A stretch of 64,000 bases of DNA from Helicobacter sp. 13S00477-4 (GCF_002272785.1 NZ_MLAS01000010.1:1-64000); one strand, 5' to 3'. Positions 54,001-62,790 are shown, counted from the stretch's first letter. Notes: generated by a model from the sequence alone, not told the origin. Translations and numbers: made by a program.

Positions 54001-54221
54001 TATCTGCCTTGAGGAGACTTTTTAATCTCTTTAGCTTCCTCATTGAATGCTTGTTTTTCTTCTATCTTGCCTAATCTAGCCTTTATCTCATCAATATTGA
54101 TTGTAAGGTTTTGTAATGTTTCTAAGATTTTAGAAGTGTTTTTAACCTTTTGCAACTCTAAAGCTTCTTTATCTTTATTCAAATCTTGTCTTAAGCTTCT
54201 AGCTTGTTCTCTATTATTCAT
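54000..54221 (-). CDS. Small coiled-coil phage protein
   Basis: 73 residues, almost wholly charged helix (ILETLQNLTINIDEIKARLGKIEEKQAF). It lies 11 bases after the head gene. Mu has a small gp35 in this place; homology is not claimed. Its last base is the first base of the next gene. Confidence 0.5.
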   Translation of the reverse strand: MNNREQARSLRQDLNKDKEALELQKVKNTSKILETLQNLTINIDEIKARLGKIEEKQAFNEEAKEIKKSPQGR

Positions 54222-54232
54222 ATTTCTCCTCC

Positions 54233-55114
54233 TTAGATACTACTGCCATCTGATTTAAAAGCTTGCTGCCACAATCCATAGCCTGCATTATCTTCAGTAT
54301 CGATACCATAACGCAGCTCTCTCCTCATAAAGTTTGCTTCAGAATCTGGTTTATCCAACGCACTAAATTCTACTTCTTTATTTTTTTGCAAGACAAAAGG
54401 CTTGATAGTTTTAGTCGTATCAAAGAGATACCAAGCTTTAGGATCATTAAGGAAAGGACAGACATAAAGCTCTCCCATTCCATAAGTCATATTAGTTTCG
54501 CCATTTTTAAGCGTTTGCTTATTAAGTATCTCAATCCCTACATATTCAAGCTCAGGTGGCACGACCAATAAAGATGGCGTAATCCTTAAAGGTTTGCCCT
54601 CTTCATTGACAACTCCTCTCATTTCAGAACGTGCTTGCATAAAAGAAGCTTGACTTAAAGCCTTATTTGAAATATTGGTAAATTTTTTTGTTCCTATCAT
54701 ATGGCTATCCGAAAAGAAGTTTTGCCCATCATAGCAAACCCCATTAGCCTCAAGCAGTGAGAACACCAAATCATCATAATGCCCAAGTGCAAGCTCAGCC
54801 ATATTTTTAATCTGAACAGCTACGATGCCAAGCGAATCATAAGCGATGACATCCCTATCTACAGTAATAGTGCTTTCGAAATTCTTCTTAGAGATCAGAT
54901 ATTTATACCCCTCAATCTGTTTAAGAACCCTATCACCTACCCATTCTCTCATTGATGGAAGTGCTGCAAGCCAGCGATAATCCACGCTAATAGTATTAGC
55001 TTTTACCTCCATAGCGATTTTTTGATAATCCCCAGTTTTAGCTTCCAATGCGTTATTAAAAAGTGCTGAAAGCTGTATGCTTACTTCTGCAATCGTTTGT
55101 GCGTCTAATTTCAT
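54233..55114 (-). CDS. Mu-like major head subunit (gpT)
   Basis: 293 residues. MEVKANTISVDYRWLAALPSMREWVGDR, then KKNFESTITVDRDVIAYDSLGI, LVVPPELEYVGIEIL and LRYGIDTEDNAGYGLWQQAFKS are clear Mu gpT features. It forms the icosahedral capsid and lies just after protease I, as in Mu. Confidence 0.92.
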   Translation of the reverse strand: MKLDAQTIAEVSIQLSALFNNALEAKTGDYQKIAMEVKANTISVDYRWLAALPSMREWVGDRVLKQIEGYKYLISKKNFESTITVDRDVIAYDSLGIVAVQIKNMAELALGHYDDLVFSLLEANGVCYDGQNFFSDSHMIGTKKFTNISNKALSQASFMQARSEMRGVVNEEGKPLRITPSLLVVPPELEYVGIEILNKQTLKNGETNMTYGMGELYVCPFLNDPKAWYLFDTTKTIKPFVLQKNKEVEFSALDKPDSEANFMRRELRYGIDTEDNAGYGLWQQAFKSDGSSI

Positions 55115-55132
55115 TTTTACCTTCCTTAATTC

Positions 55133-55972
55133 TTATTGATTGATTCCAAGCTGTCGCTTGATTTCTAAGCTTAACTCTGATTGGAAATTTTTATTTTCTT
55201 CCATATTGCTAGTTTGAAGACTAGAATCAGAAATAGCATTTTTAGCTTCGATCTTATATATCTCTAAAAACTTATCTAACGTTTCAGCATTTAGCTCTAA
55301 AAGCTCTTCTTTTCTTGATGGCAATAATTCTTTATTAGCAATCGCTTGTTCTATCCTTTGGATTTGATGATTTTTCTCTAGCATTGCCCTCTCTTGAAGT
55401 AGTTTTTCATTTTCATTTCTAAGGGTTTGATTTTGAGTTTTAAGCTCACTTATATCTTTGCTCAAAGCTTCTAGTTTTTCAAGTGCACCTTTAAGTTCAT
55501 TTTCCATTTGTATCCTTTCATTATTTGATTGAAGAGTTTCAAATTGATTGTTCAATGCCAAGCCGCTAAGATTAGGGAGATTGACTAGCCCGATTGAATG
55601 CAGGCTTTTGACCACTAGCTTACCCTCATCTTTGATAGCCCTAAAAGCAGGGGATAGATAACGATAAGCTTTATTTTTAACAAGTTCACTCCCCTTAGGC
55701 GTAAGCTCTAAGTCTGCATAAATACCATCTTCTTTTAAGATTGGATTTTTAAACCATCCCATTGCCTCACCCTCATATTGATGGTTTAGATCCAACATCA
55801 AATCAGCTGGAGATGTTTTGAGCCCTCCATAGACCTCTTCCCCCTTGATTTCAAAACATCGCCCATCAGCCCCTACAACCTCTTCTCCCACAGGCAAGAT
55901 TTTTACTTCTTTTTGAAAAATAGGTTCTTTAAAGTCTTCTTTAAAATTCAGCTCTAAAAACAGATTATCCAT
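55133..55972 (-). CDS. Mu-like prohead protease I with C-terminal scaffold
   Basis: 279 residues. The N-terminal protease part has LPVGEEVVGADGRCFEIKGEEVYGGLK, LDLNHQYEG and VKSLHSIGLVNLPNLSGLALNN. The C-terminal 110 residues are a coiled coil (LEALSKDISELKTQNQTLRNENEKLLQERAMLEKNHQ), the scaffold part equivalent to Mu Z. Good AAAGGA site before the ATG. First gene of the - strand late operon. Confidence 0.88.
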   Translation of the reverse strand: MDNLFLELNFKEDFKEPIFQKEVKILPVGEEVVGADGRCFEIKGEEVYGGLKTSPADLMLDLNHQYEGEAMGWFKNPILKEDGIYADLELTPKGSELVKNKAYRYLSPAFRAIKDEGKLVVKSLHSIGLVNLPNLSGLALNNQFETLQSNNERIQMENELKGALEKLEALSKDISELKTQNQTLRNENEKLLQERAMLEKNHQIQRIEQAIANKELLPSRKEELLELNAETLDKFLEIYKIEAKNAISDSSLQTSNMEENKNFQSELSLEIKRQLGINQ

Positions 55973-56025
55973 TCAATTCCTTTCTCAATTTTAAAAATCA
56001 CATTCTAATCCCACTAAAATGGTAT

Positions 56026-56048
56026 TTTTGTCAAAACTTTTGTCAAAA
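56026..56048. promoter_or_regulatory. Tandem TTTTGTCAAAA palindromes between the divergent head operons
   Basis: Two exact copies of the 11-bp palindrome TTTTGTCAAAA at 56026-56036 and 56038-56048, 12 bases apart (about one helical turn). They lie in the 98-bp gap between protease I (-) and DUF1804 (+), so one bound regulator could act on both late operons. Confidence 0.55.
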
Positions 56049-56070
56049 AATCCACCCAAAACTTGCCACA

Positions 56071-56610
56071 ATGGCAAAAAATATTCAATCAAGGGAAGCA
56101 GTGATAAATAAAGAAAAAAAACCAAAGTCTTCAAATATCAGAGAAGAGATTAGGGCAGCTTATATACAAGGAAACACTATTGGAGATATTTGCTTAGCTT
56201 TTGATATGAGTCCATCAAATATCCATTATCACAGGAAGAAGGATTTAGAAAATGGCATTGATTGGCACAGCCTTAAGGTTGAAAATCAAAGGGATTTATC
56301 AGATTTAGGAAAAAAGAAAGACTTATTTTTAAAGAAGCTTATCGGGGCTTTTGAAAAGGTATTAAAAGACTCCAATGATGATTCCTTAGAGCCAAAAACA
56401 CTCCAAAGCTTCGCAGAAGCTTATTATAAAATCCTCTCACCCAAAAGCTTTGATGCAAAAACCCTAACCCAAAAAAGTGCCCAAGATACTATTGAAGCAA
56501 TTGCTAAGCTAGCATTAAAAGAAAACAATCAAGCCGTCGCTAATTTTTTATCACAAAAAGCTGACCAAATCATTGAACTTGTCTTTAAAAAGAAGAGCGA
56601 GGGTTTATGA
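56071..56610 (+). CDS. DUF1804-family phage protein (small-terminase-like, Mu gp27 position)
   Basis: 179 residues from ATG 56071, but that ATG has no ribosome site. GTG 56101 has AAGGGA before it and would start nearer the domain (IREEIRAAYIQGNTIGDICLAFDMSPSNIHYHRKKD, a helix-turn-helix). A helical C-terminus follows. DUF1804 proteins precede the Mu-like large terminase, as here, and probably recognise the packaging site. Its stop overlaps a 59-residue ORF. Confidence 0.8.
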   Translation: MAKNIQSREAVINKEKKPKSSNIREEIRAAYIQGNTIGDICLAFDMSPSNIHYHRKKDLENGIDWHSLKVENQRDLSDLGKKKDLFLKKLIGAFEKVLKDSNDDSLEPKTLQSFAEAYYKILSPKSFDAKTLTQKSAQDTIEAIAKLALKENNQAVANFLSQKADQIIELVFKKKSEGL

Positions 56611-56786
56611 AGTTCTATTTATGTTGTTGCAATCATTTTTGCCCAAAAATAAAAAAATTCACAAATACCCCTAAAATCTTCTTAAATCTCAAGACCAATA
56701 TACAGATAGCACCCTTTGAATTTTATAAGCTTTTAAAGCCATTTAAAACCCTTTTAAAAGCTATTTTTGGATTCAAGAGTCATTAA
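56607..56786 (+). CDS. Cysteine-rich 59-residue phage protein
   Basis: Starts in the ATGA overlap with the DUF1804 stop and ends 12 bases before the terminase ATG. N-terminal cluster FYLCCCNHFCPK has four Cys and one His in 9 residues, suitable for a metal site. The rest is basic and hydrophobic (FYKLLKPFKTLLKAIFGFK). No family recognised. The tight packing between two packaging genes supports translation. Confidence 0.5.
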   Translation: MKFYLCCCNHFCPKIKKFTNTPKIFLNLKTNIQIAPFEFYKLLKPFKTLLKAIFGFKSH

Positions 56787-56798
56787 AGGACAGATAAA

Positions 56799-58328
56799 AT
56801 GAGAGATAACAAAGAACTCCGAGCTTTCCTAAAATCCCTTCCATTATTGGGAGATAAGGATAGGGAAGTGCGTATTAGGCAAGCCAAAGAAGATTTTAGA
56901 TTTTTTACTCAAACCTACTTTAGCCACTACCTCACCCCTAATGATACTTCGATATTTAGAAACTTCGTATATGACAATATAAAAGAATTGTTAATCCCTC
57001 ATAAAATGCTTTTATTCAAAGCCTATCGTGGGGCAGCAAAGACGACGCTTTTAAGCAGATTGCTTACTTTATGGCTACTGCTTTGCCAAAGCAAACATTA
57101 CGCACTCATCATATCCTCCACACTTGATATTGCTAAAGAAAGCATTGAAACGCTTAAAGTTGAATGTGAAGAAAATACCAATCTAATCAGTGATTTTAGC
57201 CTCAAAGTTGGAGGTGTATGGAGTGGAGAAGAATTTGTCCTAAGAGTAGATAAAAATCTTATCAAAGTCAAAGCCTTTGGAGCAGCTAAGAAAATCAGAG
57301 GCACAAACTTTCTAGGCAAACGCCCTGATTTTATTGTCTGTGATGATATAGAAAATGATGAAAATGTCCAGAGCAAAACCCAAAGAGACAAGCTCCAATC
57401 TTGGTTTTTAAAAGCTGTACTAAAACTCCCCTCAAGAACACAAGATTATAATATCTTAATAGTAGGCACCACTCTGCATTATGATTCTTTACTCTCACGT
57501 TTAGAAACAAGGAGTGATATTAAAAGTTTTAATTTCCCTCTAGTTTTAGATTTTGGAGAAAGCATCGAAGGCTTAAATAAGGATAATGCTAATAGCTATC
57601 CTTACAATGAGATGATTTTAGATGATGAATGTTTAGATAAGCAAAGCGTGCTTTTAGAGTTTTTAGAAGACAAAGACTCTTTTTTCTCAGAATATCAAAA
57701 CATGCCACTTTCCAAAGAAAATGCTCCCCTATCAAACTACATCACTTATGAATGCTTACCTGCCCAAATTGATTCTGCTTATATTGGCATAGATCCAAGT
57801 TTAGGCAAAGCAAGGGGTGATTTATTTGGCATATGCGTACTTTTTTATTCCAAAGCCCTCGATAAATATTATGCCAAAGCCCTCCCTTATAGGATCAATC
57901 CAGAAAAGATGATTGATGTGATTTTAAAGACTTATTTAAAAGCTTATCAAAAAACTCCTTTTGTAAAAATTGCCCTTGAAACAGTTGCCTATCAAGAGTT
58001 TTTCAAACAAATCTTAATAAAAACTGCTAAACAAAGAGGCTTAGGACTAATCCCAGTCATAGAATTAAAAAACACTCAAAATAAAGAACTAAGACTAGAT
58101 ACCCTAGCACCACTTTTAAGTGATGGCGATATATTGATTGAAAAAAGCTGCTATGAACTAAGATTAGAGCTAGATACTTATCCAAAATCCAAATACGATG
58201 ACCTCTTAGATGCCCTAGAGTTTGCCCTAAGAATCGCAAGAAATGCAAAGCATACAAACTATGCCCTAAGCCTAAAAGCTTCAAGACACAATAAAGCAAG
58301 GTTCCAAAACCTAAAACAAAGATTATAA
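56799..58328 (+). CDS. Mu-like large terminase (gp28)
   Basis: 509 residues. ATPase: FKAYRGAAKTTLLSRLL (Walker A-like, about 72-88, with Ala in place of the usual Gly before Lys) and PDFIVCDDIEND (Walker B, about 175). Nuclease: YIGIDPSLGKARGD (about 327), LETVAYQEFF, YDDLLDALEFALRIA (about 465). It cuts and pumps the genome into the head. AAAGGA before the ATG. Confidence 0.92.
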   Translation: MRDNKELRAFLKSLPLLGDKDREVRIRQAKEDFRFFTQTYFSHYLTPNDTSIFRNFVYDNIKELLIPHKMLLFKAYRGAAKTTLLSRLLTLWLLLCQSKHYALIISSTLDIAKESIETLKVECEENTNLISDFSLKVGGVWSGEEFVLRVDKNLIKVKAFGAAKKIRGTNFLGKRPDFIVCDDIENDENVQSKTQRDKLQSWFLKAVLKLPSRTQDYNILIVGTTLHYDSLLSRLETRSDIKSFNFPLVLDFGESIEGLNKDNANSYPYNEMILDDECLDKQSVLLEFLEDKDSFFSEYQNMPLSKENAPLSNYITYECLPAQIDSAYIGIDPSLGKARGDLFGICVLFYSKALDKYYAKALPYRINPEKMIDVILKTYLKAYQKTPFVKIALETVAYQEFFKQILIKTAKQRGLGLIPVIELKNTQNKELRLDTLAPLLSDGDILIEKSCYELRLELDTYPKSKYDDLLDALEFALRIARNAKHTNYALSLKASRHNKARFQNLKQRL

Positions 58329-58337
58329 GGAAAAACA

Positions 58338-59780
58338 ATGCAAGCTAAAAAAGATATAAAAAAGCTTCAAAGCACTATCAATCTCAATTCTATTTATAAA
58401 AACCCCATCCCCTTAAACATCCCCTATGAAAGGGTAAAAAATGCCCTCAATAGTGATAATATAGCTGAGCTTTTAGGGATTTATGGACATTTTTTAAGAT
58501 TTGATGCTCAAATCTCTAGTGAAATCCAAAAGCGAAAAATCTCCCTCTCAAGACTCCCCTTTATGCTAGAGAGTCAAGATAAAGCACAACAAGCATTTTT
58601 AGAAAAGCTAGTTAGCGCTACAGGCTTTAGAAGATTTTTATTTGAAGCTAGCAGTGCGATTGCTTATGGATTCGCTCCTTTTATATTAAACTGGAGTCTT
58701 CAAGAAGGGCTTTATTATCCTTCATTTTCCTATATCAGTCCCAAATACATTTCATCTAAAAACAATCAGCTTTATATATCAATAGGATTTGATAAGATTT
58801 TTTTAAAAAAGAGAGAAGATATATGGGTATATTTTCATCCAACCGATAGCTCAGATTTGATAGGAGAGGGATTGATGTATCGTGTGATTGCAATCGCATC
58901 TTTAAAATACATCGCACTTTCTAAATATATGAGCTATTTAGATTCTCTTTCCATACCACCCCTTGTAATGAGGGCAGAAAATATAGACAATGAAGAAGAT
59001 TTAGAAAAGATGATGGATTTGCTTTTCAATCTTAGGAGTAATAGTGTAGGTATTTTTGGCAAAAATGATACCTTAGAGCTTTTGAATGGCAATGTAGATA
59101 AAGGGACATTTTTAGAATTCATCAGGTATTGTGATGAGGGAATTTCTAAGCTCATCACAGGACAGGTCTTAGCAGGCAATTCTACAAGTAATGGCACACA
59201 AGCCTTAGGGAATGTGCATGATAAAATAAGGAAAAATACAGAAGAATATGATGCAGCTTTAATGAGTGAGGGGATTAGAGAGCTTTTAAAAAAGGCTTTA
59301 ATTTTAAACTTTAAAGATGTAAAAGATTTTAGTTTTGAGCTTGACACAAACACAGAATCTGATGAAAACGAACAAATGGAAGTCTTTGTCAAACTCAAGC
59401 AAATTGGCATAGATATCCCATTAGAGCATTTAGAACAAACCTTTAAAATCAAAGGACTTACAAGAAGCCAAATAGATTTTTCAAATCCTAAAGATGAGCT
59501 TTTAGAAAAAAATACAAGAGAAGATAATAAGGTTTTAAAAACTTCTCAAACCCAAAAGCCCTTAAGCGAACTAGAGATTGATGATACAAAACTAGAGCCT
59601 TATGAAGAAAAAATAAAATCCATTGTCCAAACCATAGCAAACAAAGCTTCCACTTATCAAGAAGCTTATGATGAGCTTTTAAATTCCTTTGAAAACAAAG
59701 ACTTTGATATAGCTGAAGAAGCATTATTTGATTTATTAGGCAATGCAGAGCTTAAAGGGAGCATAGATGGTAAAGCTTGA
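58338..59780 (+). CDS. Mu-like portal protein (gp29, DUF935)
   Basis: 480 residues. SEIQKRKISLSRLPFMLES, ASSAIAYGFAPFILNW, YMSYLDSLSIPPLVMRAEN and ISKLITGQVLAGNSTSNGTQALGNVHDKIRKNTEEYDAALMSEGIRELLKKALILNF are typical of DUF935. It forms the portal ring at the capsid vertex. It overlaps the MuF gene by 14 bases. Confidence 0.92.
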   Translation: MQAKKDIKKLQSTINLNSIYKNPIPLNIPYERVKNALNSDNIAELLGIYGHFLRFDAQISSEIQKRKISLSRLPFMLESQDKAQQAFLEKLVSATGFRRFLFEASSAIAYGFAPFILNWSLQEGLYYPSFSYISPKYISSKNNQLYISIGFDKIFLKKREDIWVYFHPTDSSDLIGEGLMYRVIAIASLKYIALSKYMSYLDSLSIPPLVMRAENIDNEEDLEKMMDLLFNLRSNSVGIFGKNDTLELLNGNVDKGTFLEFIRYCDEGISKLITGQVLAGNSTSNGTQALGNVHDKIRKNTEEYDAALMSEGIRELLKKALILNFKDVKDFSFELDTNTESDENEQMEVFVKLKQIGIDIPLEHLEQTFKIKGLTRSQIDFSNPKDELLEKNTREDNKVLKTSQTQKPLSELEIDDTKLEPYEEKIKSIVQTIANKASTYQEAYDELLNSFENKDFDIAEEALFDLLGNAELKGSIDGKA

Positions 59781-61101
59781 TTTCAAACTCCCTCCATTAG
59801 ATAATATGGCTTATTTGATGAGCAAACACCCAGAGCTAAGCTTTGATTATGATGAATTAAAATTTGATGCCCATAACAGAGCTTTTAGTATTTCTAAAAT
59901 GACCAAATTAGATTTATTAGCAGATATACAAGCCTCACTTTTGCAAGCCCAAAGCAAAGGATTGGATTTTGAGCTATGGCAACAAAACATCCTCCCCACA
60001 CTAAAGAAAAAAGGTTGGCTAGGCAAAAAAGAAGTCATAAATCCTACCACAGGCGAAGCCAAAAAAATCAACATAGACTCTTCTAGGCTAAAAACTATCT
60101 TCAATACAAACATAAACTCCGCTTATGCCAAAGCCAAAAAACAAGCCCAATTTCAAGAGGACAATCAAGCAGTCTATCTAAGATATGTAAGCCTTTTATA
60201 TGGCAATCGAAGGGAAGCACACAAGCAATTACACGGTATCATCAAGCATAGAGATGATCCCTTTTGGAAAGAGAATTACCCTCCAAATGGCTATAACTGT
60301 GCTTGCAGAGTCTATGCTTATACCAAAGAACAGCTTGCCCTTAGAGGCTGGAGTGAGTATCAAAAAGAATTACCCACCATAGCTGACAAAAGCTTTAGAG
60401 GCGATATATTAGAAAATAGCAATAAGCAACTAGAAGAGATTTATAAACAAAAAGCCAAACGCATAGCAACACTAAATAGCCCTTCCAAATTGCTAAAATC
60501 TTTAATCTTTCAAGATTATGTAAACATCATAGAAAATCGCAAACGCTGGAAGGAAATAAAAGAGTTGTATCAAAATCCTAATATAGATAAAAAAATCATC
60601 ATTGCTAAAACCACTCAAGAACTTCAAAATCTACTCCAAACCAAAAGCCCATCAATATTCTTATCCAATGAAACGATGTTAAAGCAAAAACAAAGACATA
60701 AGGAATTAGGAGCCTTTGATTATTATTTGATTGCTCATATGGGTAAACCTATTTATAGGTTTAAAGATGGGGATTATAGTGTAGTGTTTGTAGAAAAACT
60801 TAGTAGCAGGTATAGGATAGTATATAAAGTGACAAAAGATAGGAGTGAGGTGTATGTAACAAGTCTATTAAAATATAGCAGAAACGACAAAGATTTTGAA
60901 AAAGAAATTGAAAATTTAAAAAGGAACAAAGAAGAAATAAAAGACTCAAGGAGAGTGAGTCCACCTCTCCTGCTTGAATGTGTGGGGAGACTCCTTTCCC
61001 ACTATTCACCCTTCCACTGGACTCTAGCTTCGTATACCAAGTCGACACGGCATTCAAGCTTAATGGTATTGTCCATTAAAGAGATTTTATCATTTCCTTA
61101 A
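59767..61101 (+). CDS. MuF minor head protein (gp30) with C-terminal nuclease-like domain
   Basis: 444 residues. MuF domain at about 1-215 (FNTNINSAYAKAKKQAQF, LLYGNRREAHKQLHGIIKHRDDPFWKENYPPNGYNCACRVYAYTKEQL). A second domain at about 290-385 (IFLSNETMLKQKQRHKELGAFDYYLIAHMG, SSRYRIVYKVTKDRSEVYVTSLLKY) resembles the PBECR class of phage-borne RNase toxin folds fused to MuF proteins. The last 49 residues (from RRVSPPLLL) look non-native in codon use. The toxin role is inferred; no immunity gene is identified. Confidence 0.8.
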   Translation: MVKLDFKLPPLDNMAYLMSKHPELSFDYDELKFDAHNRAFSISKMTKLDLLADIQASLLQAQSKGLDFELWQQNILPTLKKKGWLGKKEVINPTTGEAKKINIDSSRLKTIFNTNINSAYAKAKKQAQFQEDNQAVYLRYVSLLYGNRREAHKQLHGIIKHRDDPFWKENYPPNGYNCACRVYAYTKEQLALRGWSEYQKELPTIADKSFRGDILENSNKQLEEIYKQKAKRIATLNSPSKLLKSLIFQDYVNIIENRKRWKEIKELYQNPNIDKKIIIAKTTQELQNLLQTKSPSIFLSNETMLKQKQRHKELGAFDYYLIAHMGKPIYRFKDGDYSVVFVEKLSSRYRIVYKVTKDRSEVYVTSLLKYSRNDKDFEKEIENLKRNKEEIKDSRRVSPPLLLECVGRLLSHYSPFHWTLASYTKSTRHSSLMVLSIKEILSFP

Positions 61102-61175
61102 TAATGAATCTATAAAAATCTTTAAAGAGTATAAAAATTACAAAAAGAAACATTGAGACCCTATAGGAGCATAAG

Positions 61176-61652
61176 ATGTCTAATAACAAAAAATTCCAAA
61201 ACTTGATAAAAGATATAGAAAGAATGAAAAATTTTGAAAAAAGCGAGGGGATGAGAAAGCTATTGTCCACGACGGCTTCTAGATTGGAAAGTATCAGTGA
61301 TGAGAGCTTTGAATTCAAGCAAAGCCCTTTTGAAGAAAAATGGCAAGATAGAGCCAAAAGCACTAAGCTCAAACTCTTAAGAGAAAAAAAGCTAAGCCAA
61401 AGTGATATTTTACAAGTAAGTGGTCATTTACGCAGGAGTATCCATACAAAGATAGGTATTGACTCTGTTATCTTAGGGACAAATGTAAACAAAAGCTATG
61501 CACCAATACATCAATTTGGAGGTTATGCAGGAAGAGGCAAAAAAGTAAAGATTCCCAAAAGAGCTTACTTACCCATTAATGATAAAGGACAATTACCCAA
61601 GCCTTTAGAAAAAGACATTGAGACTATGATATGGAAATTTTTAGAGATTTAA
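61176..61652 (+). CDS. Mu-like virion morphogenesis protein (gpG)
   Basis: 158 residues. FEEKWQDRAKSTKLKLLREKKLSQSDILQVSGHLRRSIHTKIGIDSVILGTNVNKSYAPIHQFGGYAGRGKKVKIPKRAYLPI is the Phage_tail_S/gpG signature. It takes part in head-tail joining. It is the last gene of the + strand head operon and ends 2 bases from the convergent DinD-like gene. Confidence 0.9.
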   Translation: MSNNKKFQNLIKDIERMKNFEKSEGMRKLLSTTASRLESISDESFEFKQSPFEEKWQDRAKSTKLKLLREKKLSQSDILQVSGHLRRSIHTKIGIDSVILGTNVNKSYAPIHQFGGYAGRGKKVKIPKRAYLPINDKGQLPKPLEKDIETMIWKFLEI

Positions 61653-61654
61653 AA

Positions 61655-62461
61655 TCAATTCTTAGAGATTTTATCTCTTTTTTTATAGTCTTTTTCAATA
61701 CTTTTTATCTCTTTTTTGACATCTTTAATGTGTTTTTGTCTTGCCAAAAGCTCAGGTTTAATTCCATCATTTTCTATCATTATATTTCGCACTCTTCTTC
61801 CAACTTCTTTAGCGGTATTTTCAAGATTTTTTTGGCCAAAAATATGATTATTTTGAACATTTGCTTCTGTTTCAGATAGTCTAAAAAGATTTGCTGCTAA
61901 TTCTCTTTTTCCCATATAATCAAAAAGAGTAGCTTTCTTCTCAACACCTTTAATTTCTTTAAGTTGATCAAGTCCCATATTATACATTCCCATATAGCCT
62001 GCATTTGAGAAATTTGCATAATTATCAACCCCATGATTTTTAGCAACAGAATTTAGGGAATTTATTTTTTCAGAGACCTCTTGCCTAATTTCAATTCTTT
62101 CAATTTGTTCTGCTCGGATTTCTGCAATTGTATCTGCTAATGCAGCAAAATAAACTTGAGCTTTTGCTACATTAGGTTTTTTTATATCGCTGTTCATAAC
62201 GATTAAAAAACAAGCAAATCTATCGAGTTTATAATCACCACTGGAATTGGTTAAAGGTCTGAAATGATCTGAAACATCAATTGACAAACTAGCACATACT
62301 GATATTGCTTTGCCAATATTTTTGGAAAAAGTTTTATAATTTTCATATTCAAGCATTTTTGCAAGTTCGCTAGCTAGCCAATATTTACTACCATTCTGAT
62401 AAGAAGAAAGTTCAAAAACATTCTCTTGGGCATTAACATCAAAAAGAGTTATTTCTTCCAT
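61655..62461 (-). CDS. DinD-like protein (BRO-N fold)
   Basis: 268 residues. N-terminal BRO-N part KYWLASELAKMLEYENYKTFSKNIGKAI and the DinD-specific stretches YANFSNAGYMGMYNMGLDQLKEIKGVEKKATLFDYMGKRELAANLFRLSETEA and VGRRVRNIM. E. coli DinD is damage-induced through LexA and inhibits RecA filament activity. Campylobacterota lack LexA, so control must differ. It could act as a prophage anti-RecA or regulatory protein. It is convergent with gpG. Confidence 0.85.
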   Translation of the reverse strand: MEEITLFDVNAQENVFELSSYQNGSKYWLASELAKMLEYENYKTFSKNIGKAISVCASLSIDVSDHFRPLTNSSGDYKLDRFACFLIVMNSDIKKPNVAKAQVYFAALADTIAEIRAEQIERIEIRQEVSEKINSLNSVAKNHGVDNYANFSNAGYMGMYNMGLDQLKEIKGVEKKATLFDYMGKRELAANLFRLSETEANVQNNHIFGQKNLENTAKEVGRRVRNIMIENDGIKPELLARQKHIKDVKKEIKSIEKDYKKRDKISKN

Positions 62462-62507
62462 TCTTTACCTTATTTCATTAGCTTAAACTTAAAATATTTA
62501 TAAAAGC

Positions 62508-62551
62508 ATTATACAAAAAACTAATAACAACTCCTTTAAATGCTTGTATAA
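62508..62551 (-). promoter_or_regulatory. Promoter -10 and flanking dyad of the DinD-like gene
   Basis: TATAAT on the - strand (62513-62508) lies 47 bases before the start. TTATACAA (62509-62516) and TTGTATAA (62544-62551) form an 8-bp inverted repeat whose one arm overlaps the -10, so it may be an operator. Confidence 0.45.
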
Positions 62552-62589
62552 AAATTTTATAAATAGAATTTTCTCCAATCTTAAGAAAA

Positions 62590-62631
62590 AAATACCATAA
62601 AACCCACTTTTATTCTCTAAAAATGGGTTTT
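62590..62631 (-). terminator. Terminator after the 35-residue peptide gene
   Basis: AAAACCCA (62599-62606) pairs with TGGGTTTT (62624-62631). On the - strand a run of seven T follows soon after the stem (62592-62586). Confidence 0.6.
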
Positions 62632-62639
62632 AGCAATGG

Positions 62640-62747
62640 TCATTTTTCTTCCAATGCTTTTATTTTTTTCTCAAGTTTATTCAAACGCCACCCATTTACA
62701 CCAACCCACCCTGCCAATATGATGATTAACAAAAATTCTAAGTCCAT
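62640..62747 (-). CDS. 35-residue single-TM micropeptide
   Basis: ATG 62747 with AGGAGG seven bases before it, one of the best ribosome sites in the window. The peptide has a TM helix (FLLIIILAGWVGVNGW) and a charged tail (KLEKKIKALEEK). A terminator follows. Not in any family I know. It lies downstream of a 26-residue hydrophobic peptide on the same strand. Confidence 0.6.
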   Translation of the reverse strand: MDLEFLLIIILAGWVGVNGWRLNKLEKKIKALEEK

Positions 62748-62790
62748 TTTTTACCTCCTATGGTATAATTGAATGTATAGATAAGATGAA

